Shown one piece after another: positions 27,766 to 33,639 of a stretch of 33,639 bases of DNA. The translations under genes were made by a program, and so were the position numbers. Position 1 is the first letter of the stretch, and each line of letters starts with the position of its first letter. The stretch comes from an uncultured Enterobacteriaceae bacterium (lineage in GTDB: Bacteria > Pseudomonadota > Gammaproteobacteria > Enterobacterales > Enterobacteriaceae), in the NCBI GenBank assembly GCA_947631255.1, contig CANRKT010000040.1, positions 1 to 33,639 of the forward strand. Reading direction: 5' to 3'. Under the pieces are notes generated by a model that was given only the letters and a program-made list of their open reading frames with translations, did no database searches and had not been told where the DNA came from.

Positions 27766-27781
27766 TGTGATGGGCATCAAA
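27766..27781 (+). promoter_or_regulatory. CRP-like site upstream of the permease gene
   Basis: TGTGA-N6-TCAAA matches nine of the ten CRP half-site bases. It lies about 345 bases before the permease start and is preceded by TCACA, which forms a second inverted pair with TGTGA. Catabolite control would suit a hexuronate permease. Confidence 0.45.
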
Positions 27782-27897
27782 CAAAAAAGATGTAATACAA
27801 CCCACCATAAGCTGTATACAATTAAAGAAAGTATGGTTAATGATTATCTCAATACTAAATAGCGATTAATCACCAGGCATCCGCGGCATAGATTTAT

Positions 27898-28025
27898 GGC
27901 TTATACCCAAAATCATTCGTGTTGTTTGTAAGCGCGGGGTCAATTCTGGTGATGAGCATAGACAAACTATGTGACTCAACAGGAGCGATGAAAGCAACAC
28001 CCTGGTTGCTTGAAGCGAAAAAACT
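27898..28025. repeat. Intergenic palindromic repeat element of the enterobacterial type
   Basis: The stretch beginning TTATACCCAAAATCATTCGT and ending near GTTGCTTGAAGCGAAAAAAC resembles the roughly 130-base palindromic intergenic elements common in Yersinia, Serratia, Sodalis and relatives (start ACCCAAAATAATTCGAGTTG, end CAACTTGAAGTATGACGGG). Its two ends are partly complementary (CGTGTTGTTTG with the GCAACACCCTGGTTGC block). Recognition is from memory of that family; only one copy is present here. Confidence 0.5.
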
Positions 28026-28125
28026 ACAGGTTCTGGAAAGGAAAAAAGAGCCAATCCATTATCTGCAGAAATTACAAGAAAGATAATTACGTTATATTCT
28101 AAATAAAGAACAAAGGATATTCAGT

Positions 28126-29394
28126 ATGAAGAAGATATTGAGATTAAGATGGTATATTGTATTTATCATCTTGATTGGTACTATTTTCAATTATCTGGCA
28201 AGAAGTTCCTTATCAATAGTTGCACCTACATTAACTAAAGAGTTCTCTTTAACCACTGAACAGTATTCCTATGTTATTGCTGCATTCCAGGCTGCATATA
28301 CCGTCGCTCAGCCTATCGCAGGAATGATCATCGACCATATTGGTGTACGCATTGGCTTCTTTATCTTTGCGCTAGGCTGGGGAATATCCTGTATGTTCCA
28401 CGCCTTTGCTACCAGCTGGCCTACTTTGGCGGTATTTCGTACCATGCTGGGGCTGTCAGAAGCCGCTATATTCCCTGCAGCCATAAAAGCTATTTCTAAC
28501 TGGTTCCCAAGAAAAGAACGCTCTATTGCTATCGGATGGGTTAACTTCGGTACCAGTATTGGGGCAATGATTGCCGCTCCTATTATGGTATTTTTTATCA
28601 TTAGCTATCAGTGGCAATATGGTTTTCTGTTTATTGGTGGACTGGCCGTATTCTGGTCTCTCATCTGGTTATATTTCTATCGAGATCCGCAGAAGAATAA
28701 GTGGCTAACCGATGCAGAACTGAAGCATATTATGGGCGATCGGAATGATAGCGATCCACTCAGCACCGAGAAACCGATTAGTCTGTGGCAATTATTTAAG
28801 AAAAGAAACTTCTGGGGTATCGCTATTCCTCGCTTTCTTTCTGAACCCGCATGGCAGACCTTTGGTTTCTGGATCCCGATTTACTTAGTTACCGTTCGTA
28901 ATATGGATCTGAAAGAGATCGCTATGTTCGCCTGGCTACCGTTTCTGGCCGCTGACTTAGGCAGTATTGCTGGTGGGTATCTGGCGCCATTCTTCCGTAA
29001 ATACTTTAGTGTCAGCACATCTACGTCCTACAAATTGACATTAATTTGCGGTGCAGTATTTATGATTGGCCCAGCCTGTATCGGCTTAGCATCCAGCGCT
29101 TATGTTGCTATTGCTATGTTCTGTATTGGTGGTTTTGCTCACCAAATCGTCTCAACATCATTGTTCTCATTAACATCCGATAACTTTGCTGAGAAAGACG
29201 TAGGTAAAGCAACGGGTGGTGCAGGCATGATGGGATATTTAGGCGGTACCATATTTTCATTAATCGTCGGTGGATTAGCCGCAACAATTGGCTTCAACCC
29301 ATTATTTATTTGCCTGGCGATCTTTGACATTATCGCAGCAGTAGTTGCCTGGGTAGTGTTAAAGCCAGTAGCCAAAAATGTAATTAATTCCTGA
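28126..29394 (+). CDS. MFS permease, ACS family, ExuT-like hexuronate transporter
   Basis: A 422-residue inner-membrane proton symporter with twelve helices, of the anion:cation symporter family that includes ExuT, GudP and GarP. RARSSLSIVAPTL-type residues follow helix 1, and DHIGVRIGFFIFALGWG (loop 2-3), LGLSEAAIFPAAIKAISNWFPRKERSIAIG (loop 4-5) and FGFWIPIYLV are family marks. RNFWGIAIPRFLSEPAW, LKEIAMFAWLPFLAADLGSI and CIGGFAHQ closely parallel E. coli ExuT, though overall it is a diverged relative. The start follows AAAGGA. Next to exuR and uxaCB, import of galacturonate/glucuronate is the best guess. Because garP is destroyed in this genome, a broader role for it in galactarate uptake is conceivable but unproven. 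Confidence 0.85.
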   Translation: MKKILRLRWYIVFIILIGTIFNYLARSSLSIVAPTLTKEFSLTTEQYSYVIAAFQAAYTVAQPIAGMIIDHIGVRIGFFIFALGWGISCMFHAFATSWPTLAVFRTMLGLSEAAIFPAAIKAISNWFPRKERSIAIGWVNFGTSIGAMIAAPIMVFFIISYQWQYGFLFIGGLAVFWSLIWLYFYRDPQKNKWLTDAELKHIMGDRNDSDPLSTEKPISLWQLFKKRNFWGIAIPRFLSEPAWQTFGFWIPIYLVTVRNMDLKEIAMFAWLPFLAADLGSIAGGYLAPFFRKYFSVSTSTSYKLTLICGAVFMIGPACIGLASSAYVAIAMFCIGGFAHQIVSTSLFSLTSDNFAEKDVGKATGGAGMMGYLGGTIFSLIVGGLAATIGFNPLFICLAIFDIIAAVVAWVVLKPVAKNVINS

Positions 29395-29414
29395 TACAAG
29401 TTTCTCGCTGACAC

Positions 29415-29465
29415 AATACGTGCGCTGAATTGAGTCCTGCAGCTCAGTTCAGCGCACGTATTTTA
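29415..29465 (+). terminator. Intrinsic terminator after the permease gene
   Basis: AATACGTGCGCTGAA (29415-29429) pairs perfectly with TTCAGCGCACGTATT (29448-29462); inside it TGAG pairs with CTCA. TTTTATT follows on the plus strand. This is the clearest terminator in the window. Confidence 0.85.
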
Positions 29466-29633
29466 TTACCACTCTCGATACCAGGATAATCCTTTATTCA
29501 AGAAGGGTGAACAGAGCAATCACCATAAACGTCTTCTTCCAGTTAATGGGATGGATTACCTCCTCCTGTCCACTCCCCCTAAAATGAGACAGCTATAATT
29601 AGATTTTCTGCCTTTACATTTGCAGAGGTCAAA

Positions 29634-29903
29634 ATGAAAAAAGCACGGTTTACTGAAACTCAGATCGTTAACATCCTGAAGCTTGCTGATTCAGGCCTGA
29701 AGGTTGAGGAAATTTGCCGCCAGAACGGGATCAGTAATGCCACTTTCTATAACTGGAAAGCAAAATATGGTGGAATGGAAGCCAATGATGTTAAACGATT
29801 AAAAGAGCTTGAGGATGAAAACTCCCGGCTGAAAAAACTCTTTGCTGAAGTCAGTCTCGAAAATCATGCCATGAAGGAGCTTTTCGCAAAAAAGGGTTGG
29901 TAA
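29634..29903 (+). CDS. IS3-family transposase OrfA
   Basis: An intact 89-residue OrfA: a helix-turn-helix (KKARFTETQIVNILKLADSG, EICRQNGISNATFYNWKAKYGG) followed by a leucine zipper (LKELEDENSRLKKLFAEVSL) used for multimerisation with OrfAB. In active elements a programmed -1 frameshift near its end makes the OrfAB transposase. Here orfB is broken, so OrfA alone could at most bind the ends and interfere with related elements. Confidence 0.9.
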   Translation: MKKARFTETQIVNILKLADSGLKVEEICRQNGISNATFYNWKAKYGGMEANDVKRLKELEDENSRLKKLFAEVSLENHAMKELFAKKGW

Positions 29904-30350
29904 ACCCACGAAAAAATCCTGCGCCAGTTTGCTGACTGTTGCTGGTCTGTCGGTTATTACGGCTTGTAAACTGACCTCGTTATCACGGGCCTCTTTTTAC
30001 CGGCAGAGTGATCCGCGGACTTAATCGTCTGAAAGAAGAGCGCGGGCTACCTCAGCAAATCAGAGTTGATAATGGGCCAAGACTGGTATCGGTTAACTTA
30101 CTGAATTACTGTGAATATAATGATATTGCGCTGTGCCATATTCAACCGGGTAAACCGCAGCAGAATGGATTTATTGAACGTTTTAATGGTTCATTTCACC
30201 GGTAATTTTTGAATATTTATTTGAATCACTCAGTCAGGTCAGAGAAATGGCATAGTTCTGGCAGCAGGATTATAACCTGAACCGTACCCATGAAAGTCTG
30301 GGGCATCTTCCCCCGGAGACATACCGAAAACAGCGAGAAAGCTCTAATCA
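29904..30350 (+). pseudogene. IS3-family transposase OrfB, internally deleted
   Basis: Pieces of the rve/DDE transposase in three frames. The start reads KSCASLLTVAGLSVITACK and SLSRASFYRQSD (to about 30010). After a deletion of about 400 bp it continues VIRGLNRLKEERGLPQQIRVDNGPRL, then IQPGKPQQNGFIERFNGSFHR (30008-30204), which holds the second catalytic Asp (VDNGP) and the Glu (FIERFN). A further frame change leads to EYLFESLSQV, a stop, and YNLNRTHESLGHLPPETY near 30330. The first Asp is missing, so the enzyme cannot work. Confidence 0.85.
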
Positions 30351-30392
30351 GGTCTGTCTCATTTTAGGGGGAGTGGACACTTTGTTGATTGA

Positions 30393-30878
30393 TTATGCTC
30401 TCACATTCCAGTCGTCTGTATATTGGACGTTGCCATCTACATAGCGCCATGTGATTTTGTCATACATCAGAGCGATAGATTCCATATGGTTAATCTGCGA
30501 GTTACCCGCCATCTTAGCGTTTGGCATGCCAGGATTGACACCTGTAATCTTCACACCTTCGATGGTCATAACGAAGTAGCACTCTTCCTGTCCTGCGTGA
30601 TTAATACGATACCAGCGAATTTCGGCACTTTTCAGCGTTTGGCCTGTAGCAACAGCTTTGTACAGATAGGGGCTGGAGCTATCAAACTCCTTTTCAATCA
30701 TCATCGGAGAGTGGGAACGCTTTCCAGTTATCTTGCCGTTAGCGCTGTCTACTGGAATATTCAGACCGTGACTAAAACCAACAATTTCGATACTCCCCTC
30801 ACGGTCCTGGACGTCTACAGATCCCTTTATATCTGCACCTCCATCGTCTTTAAGCCACATATAAGCTGGTATAGGCAT
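30393..30878 (-). CDS. hcp: Hcp, type VI secretion tube protein
   Basis: Hcp forms the hexameric rings of the type VI secretion needle and carries or chaperones effectors. At 161 residues it has the normal length. MPIPAYMWLKDDGGADIKGS and VDVQDREGSIEIVGFSHGLNIP are the family start; YLYKAVATGQTLKSAEIRWYRINHAGQEE and YDKITWRYVDGNVQYTDDW are conserved at the end. It is the last gene of a leftward three-gene unit, its start one base after the stop of the membrane-protein gene, with AAGGAG as ribosome site. No structural T6SS genes are in the window, so it is an orphan module that would depend on an apparatus encoded elsewhere. An IS remnant begins 13 bases past its stop. Confidence 0.93.
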   Translation of the reverse strand: MPIPAYMWLKDDGGADIKGSVDVQDREGSIEIVGFSHGLNIPVDSANGKITGKRSHSPMMIEKEFDSSSPYLYKAVATGQTLKSAEIRWYRINHAGQEECYFVMTIEGVKITGVNPGMPNAKMAGNSQINHMESIALMYDKITWRYVDGNVQYTDDWNVRA

Positions 30879-30879
30879 G

Positions 30880-31395
30880 TTACAAACTCCTTTTGATTAT
30901 CTTCATGATGAACCAGTAGCAGGTGATCGTGAGTAACAGATTGAAAACTAAGACTGTCACGATAGTGAAAGCGGAATACCTTTCTCCCGCAGGAAAAAAA
31001 AATGGATAAGGCAGGAAGCGGAACAGTATCCAAAACAAGAAGGTGAATACGAGTATCTTGGCAAATCGTCGTATTGTAGAGAGCGCCCATTCTTTAGGGA
31101 GATAAACTGGGCTTACTTTGCCTGTGATACCATTGCAAACAGTTGTCATCACGCTCATAACAGGAATACTGATCAAGAGATTGAGCGTCACACTTAAGTA
31201 AACACGTAACGATTCCCATGCCTCTAAATCAGATTCACCCAGCATAAAATGAGTAAAACTATGGGCTCTTTGGTAATCGAAAAAACCTGTGATTGAGCTT
31301 ACGACACTGTCATAAGGAATAGTCCTTGCAACTATCAGCATCACCACTGCAAGCAGCACGATTTTGATGAACAAACTAAGGGCATGTTTTGCCAT
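30880..31395 (-). CDS. Small polytopic membrane protein between effector and hcp, candidate immunity protein
   Basis: A 171-residue protein with about four membrane helices (residues 6-24, 65-84, 112-128 and 141-164) and a hydrophilic loop of about 40 residues after the first. I do not recognise the family. Its start lies 20 bases inside the end of the effector gene and its stop one base before hcp, so the three genes are translationally linked. Proteins in this position next to a Tlde-type effector normally protect the producer from its own toxin in the periplasm. Known Tldi1 immunity proteins are soluble periplasmic proteins, so a multi-helix membrane protein would be a different solution. 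A role in export is the alternative. Confidence 0.6.
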   Translation of the reverse strand: MAKHALSLFIKIVLLAVVMLIVARTIPYDSVVSSITGFFDYQRAHSFTHFMLGESDLEAWESLRVYLSVTLNLLISIPVMSVMTTVCNGITGKVSPVYLPKEWALSTIRRFAKILVFTFLFWILFRFLPYPFFFPAGERYSAFTIVTVLVFNLLLTITCYWFIMKIIKRSL

Positions 31396-31891
31396 AGGCG
31401 ATCACCTCAATTATGCCGTATGCCTTTAGATCTTTCATACAAGGAACATCTATCTGCGACGTCCGTAATAGTGCATTACGTAACATGGCAAAATCTGAAT
31501 CATGCGGAAGAGTGATACAACCTTCTGATAGCGTGCCAGGATGCAAACGGAAGTTACCGCGCTTAACACCCTCTATCCATGTGTAATCGTCGATTCCCCA
31601 GTCATCACGCCACAGAGCAAACCATTCGCTATGCCTGAACGTTGCGCCTTTTGCTACACGGTTATAGATATCGCGGATCCCGGTATTAATTTGCGATCTG
31701 AGCCCACCTTCAGGACGATCAACAATCCAGTATTTACCGGACGGAATCGGACCTACCGTTGGCTTCATTCCACAGGCACCGCGGTTACGGTAAGCACCAT
31801 CTCCAGAGAAGGCTAAAAATGTACCTATCCCAGGAAATGATAGCGGAGAGTAATACGCATCATTGATGACGAACTTTCCATGTAAAGCCAC
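31376..31891 (-). CDS. Tlde1-like type VI effector (DUF2778, L,D-transpeptidase-like)
   Basis: A 171-residue protein starting with GTG after AGGTG. The C-terminal half holds the DUF2778 motif FRLHPGTLSEGCITLP (residues 115-129) with His117 and the nucleophilic Cys125, the same HPGTxSEGC pattern seen in Tlde1 peptidoglycan-targeting toxins. Earlier segments GIGTFLAFSGDG (21-32) and MKPTVGPIPSGKYWI (42-56, the VGPIPxGxY motif) are also typical. Tlde1 enzymes cut or exchange residues on peptidoglycan tetrapeptides in the target periplasm. No signal peptide is seen, consistent with delivery by the needle. It is the first gene of the effector-membrane protein-hcp unit. A housekeeping L,D-transpeptidase is unlikely for lack of a signal peptide and YkuD context. 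Confidence 0.85.
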   Translation of the reverse strand: MALHGKFVINDAYYSPLSFPGIGTFLAFSGDGAYRNRGACGMKPTVGPIPSGKYWIVDRPEGGLRSQINTGIRDIYNRVAKGATFRHSEWFALWRDDWGIDDYTWIEGVKRGNFRLHPGTLSEGCITLPHDSDFAMLRNALLRTSQIDVPCMKDLKAYGIIEVIAYGKTCP

Positions 31892-32141
31892 AAATCACCT
31901 AGCATCCTGTTATGATTTATTTCTTATGGTATTGGTTGATTAACAGGCAATCTAGGCTAACTCTATGATTTTATGTAATAGAATATTATTGCCAATTGGG
32001 GTTGTATTTACATGGACTATGGTGCGTTAGTCGCGACTTAGCCTGACTCTGGATCTTGAAAGGTTGAGAGTTACCGGTTTTGATATGAATGTCGAATTCT
32101 GTATTAGCTCAGGCTTGATTAGCCATTTAGCTGGCTATTGC

Positions 32142-32513
32142 CTACTGATAATCTCTTTTAAAACGAGGGGAAGTTTTGATTTCTAGTGACGCAGGGATTT
32201 GAGTGGATTCACCGCTATTATAGGCGCTTGTTGCTCCTACCAATAAGTAATCTATTTTCAGACGATCCAACACTTCAATCATTACCGCAGCAGAACCTCC
32301 GGGAGACGCGGGCATTAGCTTACCCGTTACCACATTTTGCCGCGCTTTGGTGTAGACGCCATAACCAACTTTCAGCAGTTGCCCTTCCTTTACCAATTCA
32401 CGCAGTGCTCTGCCAATTTGATCATAACCAGCAATATCATCGAAATCACTTCGGATAAAAACATAACGCCTGGAACGCTGCAGCCTGAACTGAATGCGAT
32501 CTTTCGTCGTCAT
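32142..32513 (-). CDS. DUF6088 (AbiEi-type antitoxin-like) protein, possibly truncated
   Basis: A 123-residue protein. The N-terminus is a winged helix of the type found in AbiEi antitoxins (FIRSDFDDIAGYDQIGRALRELVKEGQLLKVGYGVYTKA), and the C-terminal part has the DUF6088 mark SAYNSGESTQIP. The frame stops soon after TSPRFKRDYQ, earlier than I expect for the family, so a few C-terminal residues may be missing. It lies 34 bases downstream of the ParE-like toxin gene and may be cotranscribed with it. The usual AbiEii nucleotidyltransferase partner is not present. A TAGCCA/TGGCTA stem follows at 32120-32137; the remaining 250 bases up to the effector gene show no gene. Confidence 0.7.
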   Translation of the reverse strand: MTTKDRIQFRLQRSRRYVFIRSDFDDIAGYDQIGRALRELVKEGQLLKVGYGVYTKARQNVVTGKLMPASPGGSAAVMIEVLDRLKIDYLLVGATSAYNSGESTQIPASLEIKTSPRFKRDYQ

Positions 32514-32547
32514 ATTCTTTCCCCTTTTCGCTTAGGAGCAATAAAGG

Positions 32548-32823
32548 TTAGCGGTCTTCTCGGGTATGCCAGAGATCGATAATATAAATAGTCTCATACT
32601 GAATTTCATAGTGAACATCATAATCATCAAACAAGATTTTCCGCACTTCCCGTGGTTCATATCTTGCCTGAGATATACCGATCCTTGGATGGTCAGTCAG
32701 CCCGGCGACTCCGATGAGTAAGCGATCTAACACGTCATCAGCATGTTGGCGACTATACTGGCAGGCAAAGCGATAAATACGCTCCAGGTCATCCTGAGCC
32801 TTTTGAGTCCAACGTATTTCCAT
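32548..32823 (-). CDS. RelE/ParE-family toxin
   Basis: A 91-residue toxin of the RelE/ParE superfamily. The start MEIRWTQKAQDDLERIYRFA and the later RKILFDDYDVHYEI, ending in IYIIDLWHTREDR, follow the family plan of one helical hairpin and a curved sheet. The C-terminal HTRED is the usual ParE ending. ParE members poison gyrase and RelE members cut mRNA on the ribosome; sequence here favours ParE but does not prove it. It starts three bases after the antitoxin stop, the normal toxin-second arrangement. Confidence 0.88.
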   Translation of the reverse strand: MEIRWTQKAQDDLERIYRFACQYSRQHADDVLDRLLIGVAGLTDHPRIGISQARYEPREVRKILFDDYDVHYEIQYETIYIIDLWHTREDR

Positions 32824-32826
32824 AAG

Positions 32827-33075
32827 TTATGATTTTTTCAGCCTGGTAGCGAATTCAACCACATCCGCATGATTAACCACTCTGCCCGCATCGACATCGG
32901 CAAGCCCCTGCAGGATCCGCTGATGCCGCCTTGCCCTCTCTTCAATCATCGCGGTCAATGCTTCTTTAATTACCCAGCTTTTTGACCTGTCCAGCTCAAT
33001 AGCCAGATTTTCAACTGCTGCAGCAAGCTCTGCAGGGATCTGAGCGCTGATGGTTTGTTTCGCGAGTTGTCCCAT
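32827..33075 (-). CDS. Ribbon-helix-helix antitoxin (ParD/CopG type)
   Basis: An 82-residue antitoxin. The N-terminus is a ribbon-helix-helix DNA-binding fold (TISAQIPAELAAAVENLA, LDRSKSWVIKEALTAMIEE), and the C-terminal part is a charged tail for toxin binding. Three in-frame starts exist (GTG 33084, ATG 33081, ATG 33075); the last is chosen because AAAGG stands 8 bases before it. It lies before the toxin gene and 22 bases behind a palindrome that is its likely operator, so the pair should be self-repressed. Confidence 0.88.
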   Translation of the reverse strand: MGQLAKQTISAQIPAELAAAVENLAIELDRSKSWVIKEALTAMIEERARRHQRILQGLADVDAGRVVNHADVVEFATRLKKS

Positions 33076-33096
33076 AAGCATCACCTTTAATAAAAG

Positions 33097-33113
33097 TTAA
33101 TAACACTTATTAA
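33097..33113. promoter_or_regulatory. Palindromic operator of the toxin-antitoxin pair
   Basis: TTAATAA CAC TTATTAA is a perfect 7+3+7 palindrome 22 bases before the antitoxin start. Ribbon-helix-helix antitoxins bind such short palindromes in their own promoters. Confidence 0.6.
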
Positions 33114-33165
33114 GATATCATGATTTTGGTTGCGCCTCTATTGATGGTGAAAAAATCATCATTTA

Positions 33166-33510
33166 TCATCTTGAGGCTAACATCCCTGGATAGTGACTCG
33201 CGATAATATCGTTCATTTTCTCAATCAGTTCCGGACGTTTAAAAGTCAGATGCGCCGTGCCTTTCTGAAAGTAACGAATACTGAAGAACGCATCTTCATA
33301 GGCTTCCTTAGCCGGGTTATCACGAATATGCTCCATCAATCGGGTAGAGATGTCACCCCGATTATCCGGGATCGGTTTGCCATCCAGCAGAAACAGCATT
33401 CGTTCCAGGTCAGCCAGCTGATCGCGTCGCCAACCCCAGTTAAGGCTGAATCCCCGGCGGTTATGTAAGTATCCCAGCTTTAGTTCCACGCTCTTTTTGA
33501 GATCCCCGGT
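33166..33510 (-). pseudogene. DUF4942 C-terminal fragment
   Basis: About 110 residues match the C-terminal part of DUF4942 proteins found on plasmids and islands, sometimes fused to methyltransferase domains: LNWGWRRDQLADLERMLFLLDG, IPDNRGDI, YEDAFFSIRYFQKGTAHLTF, and RPELIEKMNDIIASHYPG at the end. The frame is closed upstream by TGA inside the 51-bp repeat, and the only start is a TTG within the repeat, so the N-terminal part is lost. A short expressed fragment cannot be excluded. Confidence 0.7.
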
Positions 33511-33639
33511 TTTTTGATCCCTCCCCAATATCCGTACCAGGCTAAATCAGAGATCCGGACCTTTTTGATCCCTCCCCAATATCCGTACCAGGCTAAATCA
33601 GAGATCCGGACCTTTTTGATGACTTCGGACAAATTCTGC
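33480..33639 (-). other. Open frame through the 51-bp repeat, running off the right edge
   Basis: Read leftward from the right edge, one frame stays open to TAA at 33480-33482 and translates both repeat copies as the same 17 residues (KVRISDLAWYGYWGGIK). It overlaps the DUF4942 fragment in another frame. The start lies outside the window and I do not recognise the protein. It could be the 3' end of a gene or a chance frame. Confidence 0.25.
33511..33620. repeat. 51-bp tandem duplication
   Basis: Two identical 51-base units, 33511-33561 and 33562-33612, each starting TTTTTGATCC and ending GATCCGGACC, are followed by eight bases of a third (33613-33620). The unit length is a multiple of three. 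It lies exactly where the DUF4942 homology ends. Confidence 0.92.

Larger units (their letters stand above)
27426..28125. other. Gene-free stretch between exuR and the permease, with candidate operator
   Basis: A 700-base space without a recognised gene. TATACCAATTT at 27633-27643 equals one half of the ExuR/UxuR-type operator as I remember it (AAATTGGTATACCAATTT); the other half is not preserved. C8 at 27522-27529 is a homopolymer. A CRP site and a palindromic repeat are listed separately. The permease promoter must lie in the right-hand half. Confidence 0.4.
29567..30379 (+). mobile_element. IS3-family element with perfect ends and an internal deletion
   Basis: The element is bounded by perfect 26-bp inverted repeats, left 29567-29592 (starting TGTCCACTCCCCCTAAAATG) and right 30354-30379. 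It is about 813 bp, against about 1.2-1.3 kb for intact members. orfA is whole; orfB has lost its central part, including the first catalytic Asp, and has further stops. No target duplication is visible: three bases to the left are TCC and to the right CTT. It sits between the permease terminator and hcp, 13 bases from the hcp stop. It cannot make transposase but could be moved by a related active copy. Confidence 0.88.

Noticed and set aside
33481-33620. Similarity of GATC-rich repeat units to oriC 13-mers or a CRISPR array
   Set aside because: Only two contiguous copies without spacers and no DnaA boxes or cas genes; a simple tandem duplication explains it.

Overview
The window is enterobacterial. 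YnaI, YfdX, GarD/L/R/K, CdaR, OsmC, UxaB/C, ExuR and tyrosine phenol-lyase all read as close relatives of Escherichia, Citrobacter or Erwinia proteins. The gene order (cdaR beside the gar genes; uxaC-uxaB-uxaA in one transcription unit opposite exuR, with a hexuronate-type permease beyond it) is not the E. coli K-12 order and suits a plant- or insect-associated Enterobacterales lineage (Pectobacteriaceae, Erwiniaceae or Yersiniaceae). I cannot fix the genus.

Layout. 1-3.1 kb: start of a YnaI-type mechanosensitive channel gene running off the left edge, a tyrosine phosphatase, and yfdX. 3.4-9.7 kb: galactarate catabolism, garD facing garL-garR-garK, followed by the activator cdaR; the permease gene garP survives only as a scar of about 110 bp. 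9.8-10.3 kb: osmC. 10.4-16.8 kb: a leftward six-gene operon joining a mandelate-racemase-type enolase-superfamily enzyme to a complete dipeptide-type ABC importer. 16.8-20.4 kb: a long leader with a TyrR box, then tyrosine phenol-lyase and a tyrosine permease. 20.6-22.2 kb: a Na+/H+ antiporter. 22.5-29.4 kb: the hexuronate locus uxaC-uxaB-(uxaA pseudogene), exuR and an ExuT-like permease; uxaA is reduced to two fused pieces abutting an IS256-family transposase fragment. 29.6-30.4 kb: an internally deleted IS3-family element with perfect ends. 30.4-31.9 kb: an orphan type VI secretion module (Tlde1-like effector, small membrane protein, Hcp). 32.1-33.6 kb: toxin-antitoxin genes and plasmid/island-type debris with a 51-bp tandem repeat.

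How it works together. GarD, GarL, GarR and GarK take galactarate to 2-phosphoglycerate under CdaR, but the dedicated importer is gone. UxaC and UxaB carry galacturonate to altronate, but the altronate dehydratase is gone, so the intact route ends there unless another dehydratase exists. Both losses suggest recent decay of sugar-acid use. The most notable new signals are a possible terminator/antiterminator in the uxaCB leader just behind a well-placed CRP promoter, the enolase-ABC operon of unknown substrate with a 19-bp palindrome in front of it, and the effector-membrane protein-Hcp module, whose order is unusual and whose putative immunity protein is a membrane protein of a type I do not recognise. 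No tRNA, rRNA or CRISPR array was seen.
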